From the NCBI RefSeq assembly GCF_022234545.1, contig NZ_JAIEUI010000010.1:1-64000 (forward strand): DNA of 64,000 bases, written 5' to 3'. Each line of letters begins with the position of its first letter. Positions within the stretch are counted from its first letter, which is position 1. The translations under genes and the position numbers were made by a program. The DNA comes from Paenibacillus piscarius. Lineage in GTDB: Bacteria; Bacillota; Bacilli; Paenibacillales; Paenibacillaceae. The notes under the pieces are model-generated. The model worked only from the letters and a program-made list of their open reading frames with translations. It did not search any database and was not told the DNA's origin. Shown in pieces: positions 16,872 through 26,576 of the stretch.

Positions 16872-19718
16872 TTAGGCACCCTGCAGGGTGTCGATTTGAT
16901 GCTGCATTCTGGCCATTGCCTTCTGCTGGTCCTTCAGCACGCTGGTCAGCACGGCAATAATGTCCATTCCGCTGATCGCCCGCTGCTCGGGATCGGCCAG
17001 AACGGCCGGAACTTCTTCGGCAATGAATCCGAGTGTGCGCTGCTTGGTACCGCCTTTATATTGAAAAGACACCGGATTCAGCCCTTCCAGCAGCTGCTTC
17101 GCCTCACGGACCGGAATATCGGCAATATTGTCCTTCAGCTCGCGTGAGGACCACCAGTACATGCTGCCGTTGGCATAGACCCCGCCGCTGGCATGGAGAT
17201 AGATACGGTCACCGGCATCATTAGAGACGCCGATATCCAGTACACAGTTCTCCCCGCTGGTCGGGTAGTACTTGATCCAGGCCGAATCGCCGCTGCCGCC
17301 GCCCGGGTCAGACGGGAAAATAATCCCGTTGTTGCCGCTGCCCGCGCTCGGAATCAGGGCATTTCTCACTTCCAGGCTGCTGTGCACGGATGCATACTGC
17401 CAGTCATTGCCGTAGTTCAGCACCAGATGGCTGCCGTTATCGACCAGCGCTCTGCCGGGAGCGCCCCGGCGGCCGGGGTAGCCGATGTAGAAGTCTGCGC
17501 AGCGGACCACCGCCGCGAATTCCTCGGCCACATCCAGCTTTTTGAATCTGCCGCCGAAGTTGAACACCTCGGTCTTGATGTTGCCCTTAATCTCCAGGTC
17601 ACCCTTAATTACTGCTCCGCCATTTACCTGCAGCGAACCGTTGACATCCAGGTTATCCCAGATAGAGACCCGGCGTGATCCTGACTTCCCGTTCCCGGCA
17701 ATCATCAGGGAATTATAGCTGGCGGTGTCATTGCTGATCTCGGCATAATTCGCCGATTGGCCGGTGAAGCCGGACCATCTGGAGGTGAAGCGGACCGGAT
17801 TCTGCCCGCTCAGGATACGCAGCTCTCCCGCGACATCCAGCTTATCCGCCGGATTCAGTGTGCCGATCCCCACGTTGCCTGAAGCATTGAGGGAGATGTG
17901 GTCGGCCCGGTCATTGGAGGTGCCGATCTCCAGGGTGCAATCCTCCCCTGTGCGGGGGTAATATTTGATCCAGGCCAGATCGCCGCTGCCGCCGCCCGGA
18001 TTGGCCGGGAAAATAATCCCGTTATGCTCCCCGTTCCCCGTGCTCGGAATAATCTCCTGGGAGGCTTGCATTCTGCCGTTGACGTACAGAAATCCGTTCA
18101 CATCCAGCCGGTCCCAGACGGCCACCTTCCGGCCCTGCCCGGCGGAGCTGTTGCCGACAATCATCAGCGCCTTGTGGTCCGTAATATCGTTGCTGATCTC
18201 CGCACCGTTCATCCGGTTGTCGGGGAAGCCCGTCCAGGCAGAGGTGAAGCGGATGGGATTGCGGCCGCTGAGCATCCGCACACTGCCGTCGACATCCAGC
18301 GAATCCTCCAGATTCCGCTGCGGTCCGACACCGACATAGCCGTTCTTATTCCAGGAGAGCACCTGCTTATCTGTGCGGGAGCCGTCGCCATTGACTGTTC
18401 TGGTGCCCAGCACCCCGCCGCTGCCGCCGAACAAGACCGGACCATCGACCTCCGCCGCCGCAAACGGCTTGCCGGCTCCGAACCAGCCCAGCCCCTGGGA
18501 GCTGTCAATGGTGTCCGGGTTCGTACCCTTCAGCCACAGGGTACTGTCCTCCTTAAGGGCGAGATCGGCGTCACTGTAGAGTCTGCCTGCTCCGGTGAAG
18601 CTGAAGGAAGCGCCGCCGGGCGATGACAATCTGCTGTGAAGGTGCAGGGAATCGGCGAAGCTGTGCTGCGTCAGGCTGTCCCATTCGTTGCCGTAGGCTA
18701 TTTTTTTCAGATCGCTGCCGAGCCCCGCTTTGAAGCATTGCTCCGCCTCGACCCAGACGATCCGCGCGTCATGTATGCCGCCGTCGCCCCGGTAAACCTC
18801 CAGCCCTCCGTCCCGAGGGCCGGGGAATACATAGTCAGGGTCATCCGTATTGGGACTGTTGACCTCCACGAAGCTGTTCATGATCCGCATTTCGCTCTGG
18901 GACTTGTCCTTGCTCTTCAGAATAAGCTCGCCTTCGAGCGTCAATGCTCCGGTAACGCTCATGGCCCCGGTGAAGCGGGTCTCCGGCGCCTTAATCTCCA
19001 GTACCTTGCCCTCCTGCAGCGTATACAGCGAAGGCATGGCAGCCAGCACCGCTTCGCTCCGTCCGGGTCCGTCCATACTGTCCTCGCTCCGGGCCGGAAT
19101 GACCAGCTTCTCGGTGACCAGCTTCTTGCCGGCTGCACCGGCATAGGTTCTCAGCGGCGTGCGGGCAGCATCGCTGTCATAATCGAAGATGCATGCACTG
19201 TCGATGACAATTCCGCTTCCCTCCTTGCGGGGAACCACACGACCCAGGATGATGGTATCCGTACCCTCAGGCTTCTGTAAGCCGTGACTGATCCGGCCCC
19301 GCTCCCAGATATGGATCTCCTGCCCCTGCCCCCGCTCGATATTGCGTCCGGCTTCCGTCTCTTCATAGCTGACCCAGATATAGATATTCTCATTGGCGTT
19401 GTATTCCGAGAGATTCACCGGGTTATCCGGGTGACCGTCATAGATCAGAATCTCCTGGCTGATGCTCTCGGTCTTGCCTGTGCTCTTGTCCAGAACCGAT
19501 ACCTGGTTCAGAGCAAGCCCGTCCGCTATGCTAACCTTCATCGGGTCGGATTGACCCCCGGAGGGCATGATCTTCAGCCCGCAGACTATGCCCCAGGTAT
19601 GCAGATAACGGTTATGCAGCCGCTGCAGGCGCAGGTAAAAGTCCTGATCGAGCGTATAATCCTCAGCATTCAGGAAGAGGCCGTCAAAGTAACGCATTCT
19701 TTTCAATTCTTGTCCCAT
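16872..19718 (-). CDS. Second eCIS tail fibre with S74 chaperone domain
   Basis: This 948-residue fibre shares its N-terminal anchor (KRMRYFDGLFLNAEDYTLDQ) with the 1965-residue fibre and ends in the same S74 intramolecular chaperone (about 855-948, SSRELKDN, LGFIAEEVPAV, GMDIIAVLT) plus a coiled coil. The middle holds one LHLHSRL motif and repeated jelly-roll-like blocks (NGIIFP, GGGSGD-AWIKYYP, FTSAW-GF). Two repeats of about 200 residues are visible. GGGAGG lies upstream. Having two fibres with a common base but different shafts suggests either a dual receptor set or a spare specificity module. Confidence 0.87.
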   Translation of the reverse strand: MGQELKRMRYFDGLFLNAEDYTLDQDFYLRLQRLHNRYLHTWGIVCGLKIMPSGGQSDPMKVSIADGLALNQVSVLDKSTGKTESISQEILIYDGHPDNPVNLSEYNANENIYIWVSYEETEAGRNIERGQGQEIHIWERGRISHGLQKPEGTDTIILGRVVPRKEGSGIVIDSACIFDYDSDAARTPLRTYAGAAGKKLVTEKLVIPARSEDSMDGPGRSEAVLAAMPSLYTLQEGKVLEIKAPETRFTGAMSVTGALTLEGELILKSKDKSQSEMRIMNSFVEVNSPNTDDPDYVFPGPRDGGLEVYRGDGGIHDARIVWVEAEQCFKAGLGSDLKKIAYGNEWDSLTQHSFADSLHLHSRLSSPGGASFSFTGAGRLYSDADLALKEDSTLWLKGTNPDTIDSSQGLGWFGAGKPFAAAEVDGPVLFGGSGGVLGTRTVNGDGSRTDKQVLSWNKNGYVGVGPQRNLEDSLDVDGSVRMLSGRNPIRFTSAWTGFPDNRMNGAEISNDITDHKALMIVGNSSAGQGRKVAVWDRLDVNGFLYVNGRMQASQEIIPSTGNGEHNGIIFPANPGGGSGDLAWIKYYPRTGEDCTLEIGTSNDRADHISLNASGNVGIGTLNPADKLDVAGELRILSGQNPVRFTSRWSGFTGQSANYAEISNDTASYNSLMIAGNGKSGSRRVSIWDNLDVNGSLQVNGGAVIKGDLEIKGNIKTEVFNFGGRFKKLDVAEEFAAVVRCADFYIGYPGRRGAPGRALVDNGSHLVLNYGNDWQYASVHSSLEVRNALIPSAGSGNNGIIFPSDPGGGSGDSAWIKYYPTSGENCVLDIGVSNDAGDRIYLHASGGVYANGSMYWWSSRELKDNIADIPVREAKQLLEGLNPVSFQYKGGTKQRTLGFIAEEVPAVLADPEQRAISGMDIIAVLTSVLKDQQKAMARMQHQIDTLQGA

Positions 19719-19746
19719 CAGTTGCTTGCCTCCCGATCTATAATCT

Positions 19747-20496
19747 CTATTGCTCAGTCATGCCCCCGACCAGCGTCTCCATGCCCACCCGTCCATAGAC
19801 TCCGAGGCGCATCGCCGGCACTTCAATGTTCAGGCTGGAATTGGTATAAAAGGGCCGCTCCTTCCGGATGACCTCCTGCAAATTCCGCACCTTCTGCTGC
19901 AGCAGGCTCCGGCTGTACGCCGGAAGAATGATATGGATGGAGAAATAGCTTGGCTCCGCCGCTCCAACCATGGTACTGATTCCGACACGCCGGGACTGTC
20001 CGCACCGCACGGGCTCCTCATAATTGCGGATCTGAATGGACGCTTCCTCCCCGGCATAGACCTGAATATACTCCTTAAGCCCCTCCAGGGTGCCGCGTTT
20101 CTGGTAGAGCTGCACACTTCTGCCGATCAGCTTGCGGTTGACGGTGCTGCGGGCTTCTGCCAGAGGCAGCAGCTGGTCCCGGGCCAGCGTGCGCTCGCGG
20201 GTATCCTGCTCTCCGTCATAGGCCGCGCCTTCTGCCAGCTCAAGGCCTACCCAGCCTGCCAGCCAGGACAGGAAAGGCGCGGGCGTCAATGCAGGGTCGA
20301 AATAATGGTGCAGTTGATCAAGCAAGGCCTCTATACCGGCAGATTCTGTACTCTGCGCCCCTGTATTGCCGGAGAGCATGGCTTCGAACGCCTTCAGGAA
20401 CCGCCCGAGGAAAAATTGCTCATCCGTCTCCTCCGCCTTCTGCTGGAACACCCGGGGGAGATACTCTACATAACTGTACTTCTGCTCACTGCTCAT
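19747..20496 (-). CDS. eCIS phage-tail protein, TIGR02242-like
   Basis: This 249-residue protein opens with YSYVEYLPRVFQQ and has FFLGRFLKAFEAMLSG and YFDPALTPAPFLSWLAGWVGLEL, which are hallmarks of the TIGR02242/P2 gpI-like tail proteins. These link baseplate wedges to fibres. Its ATG overlaps the stop of the upstream baseplate gene by four bases, and the fibre genes follow, matching that role. Confidence 0.85.
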   Translation of the reverse strand: MSSEQKYSYVEYLPRVFQQKAEETDEQFFLGRFLKAFEAMLSGNTGAQSTESAGIEALLDQLHHYFDPALTPAPFLSWLAGWVGLELAEGAAYDGEQDTRERTLARDQLLPLAEARSTVNRKLIGRSVQLYQKRGTLEGLKEYIQVYAGEEASIQIRNYEEPVRCGQSRRVGISTMVGAAEPSYFSIHIILPAYSRSLLQQKVRNLQEVIRKERPFYTNSSLNIEVPAMRLGVYGRVGMETLVGGMTEQ

Positions 20497-21365
20497 GCTT
20501 CCACCTCAACCTTCAGGTCCTTCAGCTTGAATAGCTGGAACGGCAGCAGGTCGGGCGAGTCCAGGTTCACGCTCGTCACATGGTCGATCCCGGCAATCCC
20601 CTCTACCAGATGATAGAGGTCCGAGGCATACAGCTTTCTTCCCGGCGGCCAGCCTGTGCCGTTCTCCCCGCCGCTGACCGGGTCCAGGAATTGAACAATC
20701 CTGCCCTTCACGGTGCTGCCGATGCCGGGGTTCCTGGCTGAAACCGTCATCTCGACGGCTACCTCCCGGTAATCCGGCTCCACCACATGAACCCGGGTTG
20801 TCAGCAGCTTGCGCTCATCCAGGCGGGCTTTGACATATTGCCTGATTGCAGTCATCTCCCGCAGCAGATCCTTCTGGTTCGCAGTCTGCAGCACCAGAAT
20901 CACCGAGACATGCCCGAAGGCTTCCCTGTCTTCTCCGCTGCCGTTCTCCATATCCGTATTAACCAGGCAGAGCGTGCGGACCGTGAGATCGGGATAGGTG
21001 CTCTGAATCCCGGGAACCGCTAGCAGGCTCTTCCGGGCCAGCAGCTCGTAATCCGCTGCGGTTACTGCCCGGTAAGACTCCGAGAACTGCTTCGCGGCAC
21101 GGCAGATTCCGTCCGCAAGCGGTTCTCCCTCCTCCAGGGTAACCCCCAGCAGCTTCAGGAACTGCTGCCTGCTCTCATCCGTTACCTGATCCAGCCGGTA
21201 GAGCACCATTTCTGTGAAATAAGCAAACAGCTCCACCAGAGTAATGCCGGGGTCGGACGGATTGTAATTCGTCCAATCCGGGTCATAGAGCGGAATCAGT
21301 GTGAGGGCATCCGCAACAAGCTGGCCGAAGTCAAGATCATCCAGCTTTCGTTCTGGAAGCGGCAT
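20493..21365 (-). CDS. eCIS baseplate protein (gp6/J-like, smaller)
   Basis: This 290-residue protein carries LIPLYDPDWTNYNPSDPGITL-VELFAYFTEMVLYRLDQV (as shorter blocks), the opening found in baseplate assembly proteins of the Afp11/Afp12 and gpJ group. It should form one part of the baseplate wedge with the 1214-residue protein. It overlaps the downstream TIGR02242 gene by four bases and lies 37 bases after the larger baseplate gene. Confidence 0.85.
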   Translation of the reverse strand: MPLPERKLDDLDFGQLVADALTLIPLYDPDWTNYNPSDPGITLVELFAYFTEMVLYRLDQVTDESRQQFLKLLGVTLEEGEPLADGICRAAKQFSESYRAVTAADYELLARKSLLAVPGIQSTYPDLTVRTLCLVNTDMENGSGEDREAFGHVSVILVLQTANQKDLLREMTAIRQYVKARLDERKLLTTRVHVVEPDYREVAVEMTVSARNPGIGSTVKGRIVQFLDPVSGGENGTGWPPGRKLYASDLYHLVEGIAGIDHVTSVNLDSPDLLPFQLFKLKDLKVEVEA

Positions 21366-21401
21366 AAGTTCATCCTCCTTTCTGTATAAGCCGGTAGATC
21401 C

Positions 21402-24400
21402 TTACTGCTGCGCAGGCATACAATACGTACACGGTGCCGCAGCTCCCGGCGGTAATTCGGATAATGCTCTAAGATACCGCCGTTCCTCCATTGGGATGGC
21501 ATCCAGCCCGCACCCTGCGGCCGTACCGGTCAAATCATGCACCAGCCCCGAATGCTTATCCAGCAGGTAGGGAAAGAGATGCTCCTCCGGCTTGTTCACC
21601 AGATGCACTCCCCCGCAGATCAGCTCATCTTCTTCAAGGAAGATATTGTCTGTGCCGATACTGCGGATCTTCAGCGGCGTAGTGTTGATATATTCATCCG
21701 TCCGGCTCAGGAAGACGATATCCTTCTCCCGGAACACGGCAGTCTTCACATAGAAGGTGGATGTACCGGAATCCAACCCGTTCAGGATGTAGGTGCGGAC
21801 GGTCAGATCACCGGTCAGATCATACTCCAGATCGCTGCCCTCGGGATAGCTGCGGGCAAGCGGCTCCTCGTCCAGGGTCCGGCATTCCAGCAGGTCGCCG
21901 TCGATAGACAGGATCATCAGCTCTACCGGCTCGAACGACCGGTAACGAAGCCTGAGAATCGCCTTCTCCTTGAAGCCTCTAAGCACCAGCGATTTCACTT
22001 CTTCTCCCGCCTCCACCGGCTCCGCAAGCGCATACTGAATTGCGTTGTCCTCCGAGCGGACCATACTGTACTTCGGATAGCCGGCCAGGGGCTTGTAAGG
22101 CCCGTTCTCCAGCGGTGCCAGCTTCAGCGTGAAGCACTGCACCGAGGCCTTCACGGCTACGTCAGATACATAGTCCACCCCTGGCGTATTCTTGATGACC
22201 GCATAGACCTCGGATACATACAGGTTCTGTCCCAGCTCCCAGCCCGTCTGGCTGTCGCCACCATGGAGCGGATGGAAGAACTGCTTCAGATTATCGATAA
22301 TCCGGCCTTCCGCCACCTTCCGCTGCTCTGGAGAAGTGAACACTACATCCGCCTCTACTGCGATGCGTACATAGTCGGGCCCGCTCACCCCGATACCCGG
22401 CTCAGGGGTGTCCAGCACCGCCGAGATCCGTTCACACAGATAAGCTTCAATCTCGCTGCACAATTCCGGGCTGGGAGAAGGCTTCGGATCATCGGTCTCC
22501 GGCACCACGATAATCGTAGCCGTTCCCGGAACGAACGCCAGATCACGGTTCATGGCGCCAAGACATTTCACCTTGGCAATCTGCGGCATCGCCTCCCGTA
22601 CGAGCCACTCCATATCCTCAGCGGTTACGCCCCGGTTCCAGCTCTTCAGCGTATGCGGCCCCCGGAGCTCCGCCTGATCCGCCTCCTCCTGGTCGAAGCC
22701 GCCGGCCGCCGCCACCGGGTTGGATACGGAATCCAGCCAGCTGAAGCTGTCCCAGATCTTGGTGACCGTGCCTGCAGCCACATTGCCGGAGGAGCCTCCG
22801 CCGTGCTTATAGTCGCACAGAATATTGTCGGTCCCGGCCTTAGGGACCATCCCGCTGCGCCCGTCCCCGAACAGGACCGTTCCGCTGCTGCGGTCGAGCA
22901 CATAATGTCTGCTGTCCGGACCGGATACCGAGAAGGTATCGACCTCCTCCCAGGGCACCCATTCTGCTTGTCCCGCCGTTTCGCGGACGCTAAGGCGCTG
23001 ACCGGGAAGCACAGGCGTCCTGGACAGCTGGAAGCGCTGGTTCTCTTCACCGTTGCTGGAGCCGGGGATTTCACCGCTGACGGTATTGGAATTCCTGGCC
23101 CATACCACATTAGGAAGAATGGAAGGAACCTCCGGGCTGATCTCGAAGCGCCCTTCATCCAGCCGGGCGCGAATCCAGTAGTGCTCAGTTCCGAATAACG
23201 GACGCAAGGCGATATCGGCCGGAATGGTAAACTGCAGAATCTCTCTGCGGGTGAAGCCTCTGATCTCGTCATTCACGCTGAGCGTCAGCCATCTGCGGCC
23301 GTCCCAGTACTCCCAGGCGACGACCGGGCGCCCCAGCTGCCCGCCGGTCAGCGGGAAGAAGAGCGATACCGGCAGATCTCCTGGGTCTTGGTCAAACCCC
23401 AGATAGAAGGTTGGCGCAGGCTCGGTACACGGATAGAAAGGCTTGAACAGCTCTCCTTCGGCCAGGCATGCCGCCGACTTATCGGCGAAGCTGAAGTTAT
23501 TCTCGGTGAGGACCGTCTGCGGGTGAGCTTCCAGCATGTAGCTGTAGGCAATACTGAGCCTGCGGACGGAGGGCGGCGCATAAGAGGCCGGTGTGGCCTT
23601 CAGCTTGGCGACATGGATACTTCCCTCCCCCAGCTGAACCTCTTCATCCTCATACTCATATTTGGCTTCCTCGCCATAGTTGCCGCCGGTGATCCGGGCC
23701 CGGACCCAATACTGCTCTTCCCCGCCCATTGTAAGCAGCTGAATTCCCGGACAATCGAAGCTTAAGGTTCCGCTTGCCGTGAGGCTGCTGACTCTGCGCT
23801 GAGCAGCGTCCGGCGAAGCAGCAGGCTCTGCGTCCGGCTGCTCCTCAAGACCGGTAATGGCCTGCCACTCCCGGCCGTTCCAGTATTCCCAGCCAATCTG
23901 CACATAGGGTGTATCCGGCAGTTTGCTGATCTTCGGGTCCGACAGCTCAAGTCTCAGCGTGATCCTGGCTCCCGGCTTCGAGAAGGCCTCGCTGCAGGCG
24001 ATATAGAAGGTATCGTTCACCTTCGGCTTGTCCCCGAACGGGTAATAATCCTTGCCCATATCCAGAGAAGCGCCATTGAATGCCGCCACATCGGGCGGCA
24101 GCGGCACCTGACTGTCGACGGTCAGCTCCAGGCGGACCGCTTCAATGTCCGGCATCTGTGCCCCCGGGGCAATCGGTGTGTTCAGCTCGGCATAGATCCA
24201 GCTGCTATGCCACTCCCGCAGCGCCCCGGAGGCTTCATACCCGCTAAGCGTCTTCGCGCGGATCCCGGGCAGCGGATCGAACTGCAGGGCCGCCCTCCAG
24301 GCCGAATCCTCAGTGGCTTCGGCCATGGAGGGGAATAGCTGGACGGGGTTCCCTTCTTCATCGAAGCAGAACCAGTCCATCTGCGTCAGCAGCTCCCGGG

Positions 24401-25046
24401 GACCGGCCTGCCCGCCCGCTTCTCTGGTGAGCGCCGCATCCGGCTTGTTGAAATAGACCCTCAGGCGGCTGCCCGCCTCCCGGAACCCGAACAGCTCCGG
24501 GTGTCCCAGATATAACCGGTGGATCACCGTGTCATCGCCCTTGAACAGCTTGGCGGTGCGGCCGCCGGCCTCCCCGGTGAACAGGTGATCGTGATTGCTC
24601 CACTGGTCCTCCCCGGGGTCAAGGCTTACGGCTCTGACCGGCTGCGGACGGATCACGGTCAAGTCCTTCTCCGTCTCAAAAATGATCTCCGGCCCGTTCT
24701 CCGGCTGGGCGGAGACCCGGGTCCCTGCCGGAATCGTGTTGTAGCTGTCACCCTCCGGCTTCAGCTTGAAGAGCAGCGGGACCTTGGCGGCTCTGGGCGG
24801 CGACGGATGAATGCCGATCAGGTTCAGGAACGCGGTGAAATTCTTCGCAGGTGCCTGGTTCAGCCGGCCGATGACCTTGCCCATCATCCCGGTGAAGATA
24901 TGCACCAGTGCATCCGCCTTCCGGTCCTGCTCAAGCTCCGTCAGATCACTCCATTCCCGGCCGCAATACCGGTAGATTAAGCGTCTTAGCTCCGGGACCA
25001 GCTGCTCCTGATCCCGCTTATCAATAAAAGGCATATGATTTGGCAT
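21402..25046 (-). CDS. eCIS large baseplate wedge protein (TIGR02243/J-like)
   Basis: This 1214-residue protein should be the main wedge of the baseplate. Its N-terminal block (YRYCGREWSDLTELEQDRKA) and the repeated WEYWDGRRW and WEYWNGREW beta modules fit putative baseplate assembly proteins (TIGR02243). A gpJ-like domain follows (RGVTAEDMEWLVREAMPQIAKVKC, about residue 800). The ATG shares its A with the gp25 stop (TAATG), so translation is coupled. This is the Afp11-equivalent position. Confidence 0.9.
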   Translation of the reverse strand: MPNHMPFIDKRDQEQLVPELRRLIYRYCGREWSDLTELEQDRKADALVHIFTGMMGKVIGRLNQAPAKNFTAFLNLIGIHPSPPRAAKVPLLFKLKPEGDSYNTIPAGTRVSAQPENGPEIIFETEKDLTVIRPQPVRAVSLDPGEDQWSNHDHLFTGEAGGRTAKLFKGDDTVIHRLYLGHPELFGFREAGSRLRVYFNKPDAALTREAGGQAGPRELLTQMDWFCFDEEGNPVQLFPSMAEATEDSAWRAALQFDPLPGIRAKTLSGYEASGALREWHSSWIYAELNTPIAPGAQMPDIEAVRLELTVDSQVPLPPDVAAFNGASLDMGKDYYPFGDKPKVNDTFYIACSEAFSKPGARITLRLELSDPKISKLPDTPYVQIGWEYWNGREWQAITGLEEQPDAEPAASPDAAQRRVSSLTASGTLSFDCPGIQLLTMGGEEQYWVRARITGGNYGEEAKYEYEDEEVQLGEGSIHVAKLKATPASYAPPSVRRLSIAYSYMLEAHPQTVLTENNFSFADKSAACLAEGELFKPFYPCTEPAPTFYLGFDQDPGDLPVSLFFPLTGGQLGRPVVAWEYWDGRRWLTLSVNDEIRGFTRREILQFTIPADIALRPLFGTEHYWIRARLDEGRFEISPEVPSILPNVVWARNSNTVSGEIPGSSNGEENQRFQLSRTPVLPGQRLSVRETAGQAEWVPWEEVDTFSVSGPDSRHYVLDRSSGTVLFGDGRSGMVPKAGTDNILCDYKHGGGSSGNVAAGTVTKIWDSFSWLDSVSNPVAAAGGFDQEEADQAELRGPHTLKSWNRGVTAEDMEWLVREAMPQIAKVKCLGAMNRDLAFVPGTATIIVVPETDDPKPSPSPELCSEIEAYLCERISAVLDTPEPGIGVSGPDYVRIAVEADVVFTSPEQRKVAEGRIIDNLKQFFHPLHGGDSQTGWELGQNLYVSEVYAVIKNTPGVDYVSDVAVKASVQCFTLKLAPLENGPYKPLAGYPKYSMVRSEDNAIQYALAEPVEAGEEVKSLVLRGFKEKAILRLRYRSFEPVELMILSIDGDLLECRTLDEEPLARSYPEGSDLEYDLTGDLTVRTYILNGLDSGTSTFYVKTAVFREKDIVFLSRTDEYINTTPLKIRSIGTDNIFLEEDELICGGVHLVNKPEEHLFPYLLDKHSGLVHDLTGTAAGCGLDAIPMEERRYLRALSELPPGAAAPCTYCMPAQQ

Positions 25047-25441
25047 TATTTCCCCACACTTTCAAGGAAGAATGGATAGACCAGGTTATACTTGCTGTTG
25101 CTGGCCCTGATGGTATAGTCAATGGACACTTCAAGCTCAGAGCGGTCCGAGCGGGGCGTGACCGTAATATCATCCACTTCAATCCGCGGCTCCCAGCTCT
25201 GCAGCGCCTCTTCAATGAAGCTTCGAAGCAGGGTGGCTGTGCTCATGGTGTTCGGTGCGAACACCAGCTCATTCAGCCTGCAGCCGAAGTCCGGCCGCAT
25301 GACCCGTTCGCCCCGGGCGGTGGACAGAATCAGCATCACCGATTCCCGGATAGAGTCCTCTCCGTCTGAGGAACGGAGGCTGCCCCGCTGCACCGCCAGC
25401 GGATGCTTCCAGCCCCGTCCCAAGAAATCTACAACTTCCAT
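25046..25441 (-). CDS. eCIS sheath initiator, gp25/GPW-like
   Basis: This 131-residue protein has the T4 gp25 / P2 gpW lysozyme-like fold signature: DSIRESVMLILSTARGERVM-RPDFGCRLNELVFAPN around residues 27-65. The gp25 family starts sheath polymerisation on the baseplate (Afp9 equivalent). It is coupled by a one-base overlap to the large wedge gene and lies three bases after the PAAR gene. Confidence 0.92.
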   Translation of the reverse strand: MEVVDFLGRGWKHPLAVQRGSLRSSDGEDSIRESVMLILSTARGERVMRPDFGCRLNELVFAPNTMSTATLLRSFIEEALQSWEPRIEVDDITVTPRSDRSELEVSIDYTIRASNSKYNLVYPFFLESVGK

Positions 25442-25444
25442 AGC

Positions 25445-25840
25445 TCAGCCTCCTATACTGACCGTTCCCGCTGCAGACACCTTGCCTGCCGGGAGGTCGG
25501 CCGGATCATTGCAGGTCAGCGCCGGGTCACCGTTTCTGGCCGCTCTTTTACCGTTAATGCTCACCGTTGCACTCCCGGCGGTAATGGTCCCCTTATTCGC
25601 CGGGGGCTTCTGAAACGGGCCTCCCTGCGGAACATGTGCCGGGGTATTAGTCGCTGTGGAGTCCACCGTCGCTGCCGGCTGCCCCATGATCCGGACATTA
25701 ACGCTCAGCGCGCCGTCCAGAATCCCCGTGAAGGGATGAGGCAGGGGAGTCGGCACGAGGCCGCCTCCGGCCGGAAGCATAACGATATGAGTATCGGTGG
25801 CCAGCACCCGGTCGCCTTGCTTAGCTGCCGGTTGTCCCAT
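25445..25840 (-). CDS. eCIS spike-tip PAAR protein
   Basis: This 131-residue protein opens MGQPAAKQGD and contains HIVMLPAGGG, PLPHPFTG, VRIMGQPAATV and GPFQKPPANKG with PAAR-like Pro-Ala/Gly turns. PAAR proteins form the sharp tip bound to the spike (Afp10 equivalent). I chose the ATG at 25840, which has AGGAGGAG nine bases upstream. An earlier in-frame start at 25870 has no ribosome site and would overlap the spike gene. Confidence 0.88.
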   Translation of the reverse strand: MGQPAAKQGDRVLATDTHIVMLPAGGGLVPTPLPHPFTGILDGALSVNVRIMGQPAATVDSTATNTPAHVPQGGPFQKPPANKGTITAGSATVSINGKRAARNGDPALTCNDPADLPAGKVSAAGTVSIGG

Positions 25841-25856
25841 CTGAGGCTCCTCCTCT

Positions 25857-26576
25857 CTAGTTGAGATCAATTGCAGCGCCTTTAAGCTTCATGCTGGCGG
25901 CTGCTTTGATGTCCATACCGGCCTTGGACTCGATAAGGGTCCCCGACGCAGACTTCATTTCAATCGATTTCGCGGACAGGGACAGCTTGCCGCCCGCCGT
26001 AATTTCAAGCTCTGCACCGGAGGATACGGTCACCTTATTCGCCTTGGTATCCAGAATAATCCGGTTCTTGCCCGATTTGTCGGTGATGCGGATCTGCTCT
26101 GCCCCGCCCTTGTCGTCCAGCCGGATGACATGGCCCTTGGCCGAGGTCAGCGTGATGCTCTCTTCCCCCTGGGTGTCGGCAAACTGCAGCACATGCCCGC
26201 TGCGGGATTTGAACAGCCGGATATTGTTCTTGCCGTCCTTATTCGTCTCCGGCGGAACATCCTTACCGTTCCACAACGATCCGATCACATAAGGACGATT
26301 GACATCCCCGTTCTCGAAGGCGACCAGTACCTCGTCCTCCACCTCCGGCAGACAAAAGGCTCCGCGTCCCTTCCCGGCCATCCAGGAGGCCATGCGCGCC
26401 CAGTTGGATTCCTGCATTCCCATCAAGGGGATCTTCACCTTCACCCGTCCGGGGCCGGGCTGGTCCGCATGGTTCGCCGAGTCATTGTGGATCACAATGC
26501 CCACCATCACGCCGAAAATCCGCCCCTCGTTCATGATACTGTCCATAAAATTGTTAATTCCGGGTCCCTCACTCAT
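25857..26576 (-). CDS. eCIS spike protein (gpV/gp5-like half of VgrG)
   Basis: This 239-residue protein has an OB-fold (VKVKIPLMG, WARMASWMAGKGRGAFCLPEVEDEVLVAF, read in blocks) followed by GSLWNGKD and a beta-helix needle (SGAELEITAGGKLSLSAKS, IEMKSASGTLIESKAG). It should form the trimeric spike. Its start overlaps the hub gene stop by four bases. Together the two genes equal the single VgrG/Afp8 protein, so the hub and spike are split here. Confidence 0.9.
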   Translation of the reverse strand: MSEGPGINNFMDSIMNEGRIFGVMVGIVIHNDSANHADQPGPGRVKVKIPLMGMQESNWARMASWMAGKGRGAFCLPEVEDEVLVAFENGDVNRPYVIGSLWNGKDVPPETNKDGKNNIRLFKSRSGHVLQFADTQGEESITLTSAKGHVIRLDDKGGAEQIRITDKSGKNRIILDTKANKVTVSSGAELEITAGGKLSLSAKSIEMKSASGTLIESKAGMDIKAAASMKLKGAAIDLN

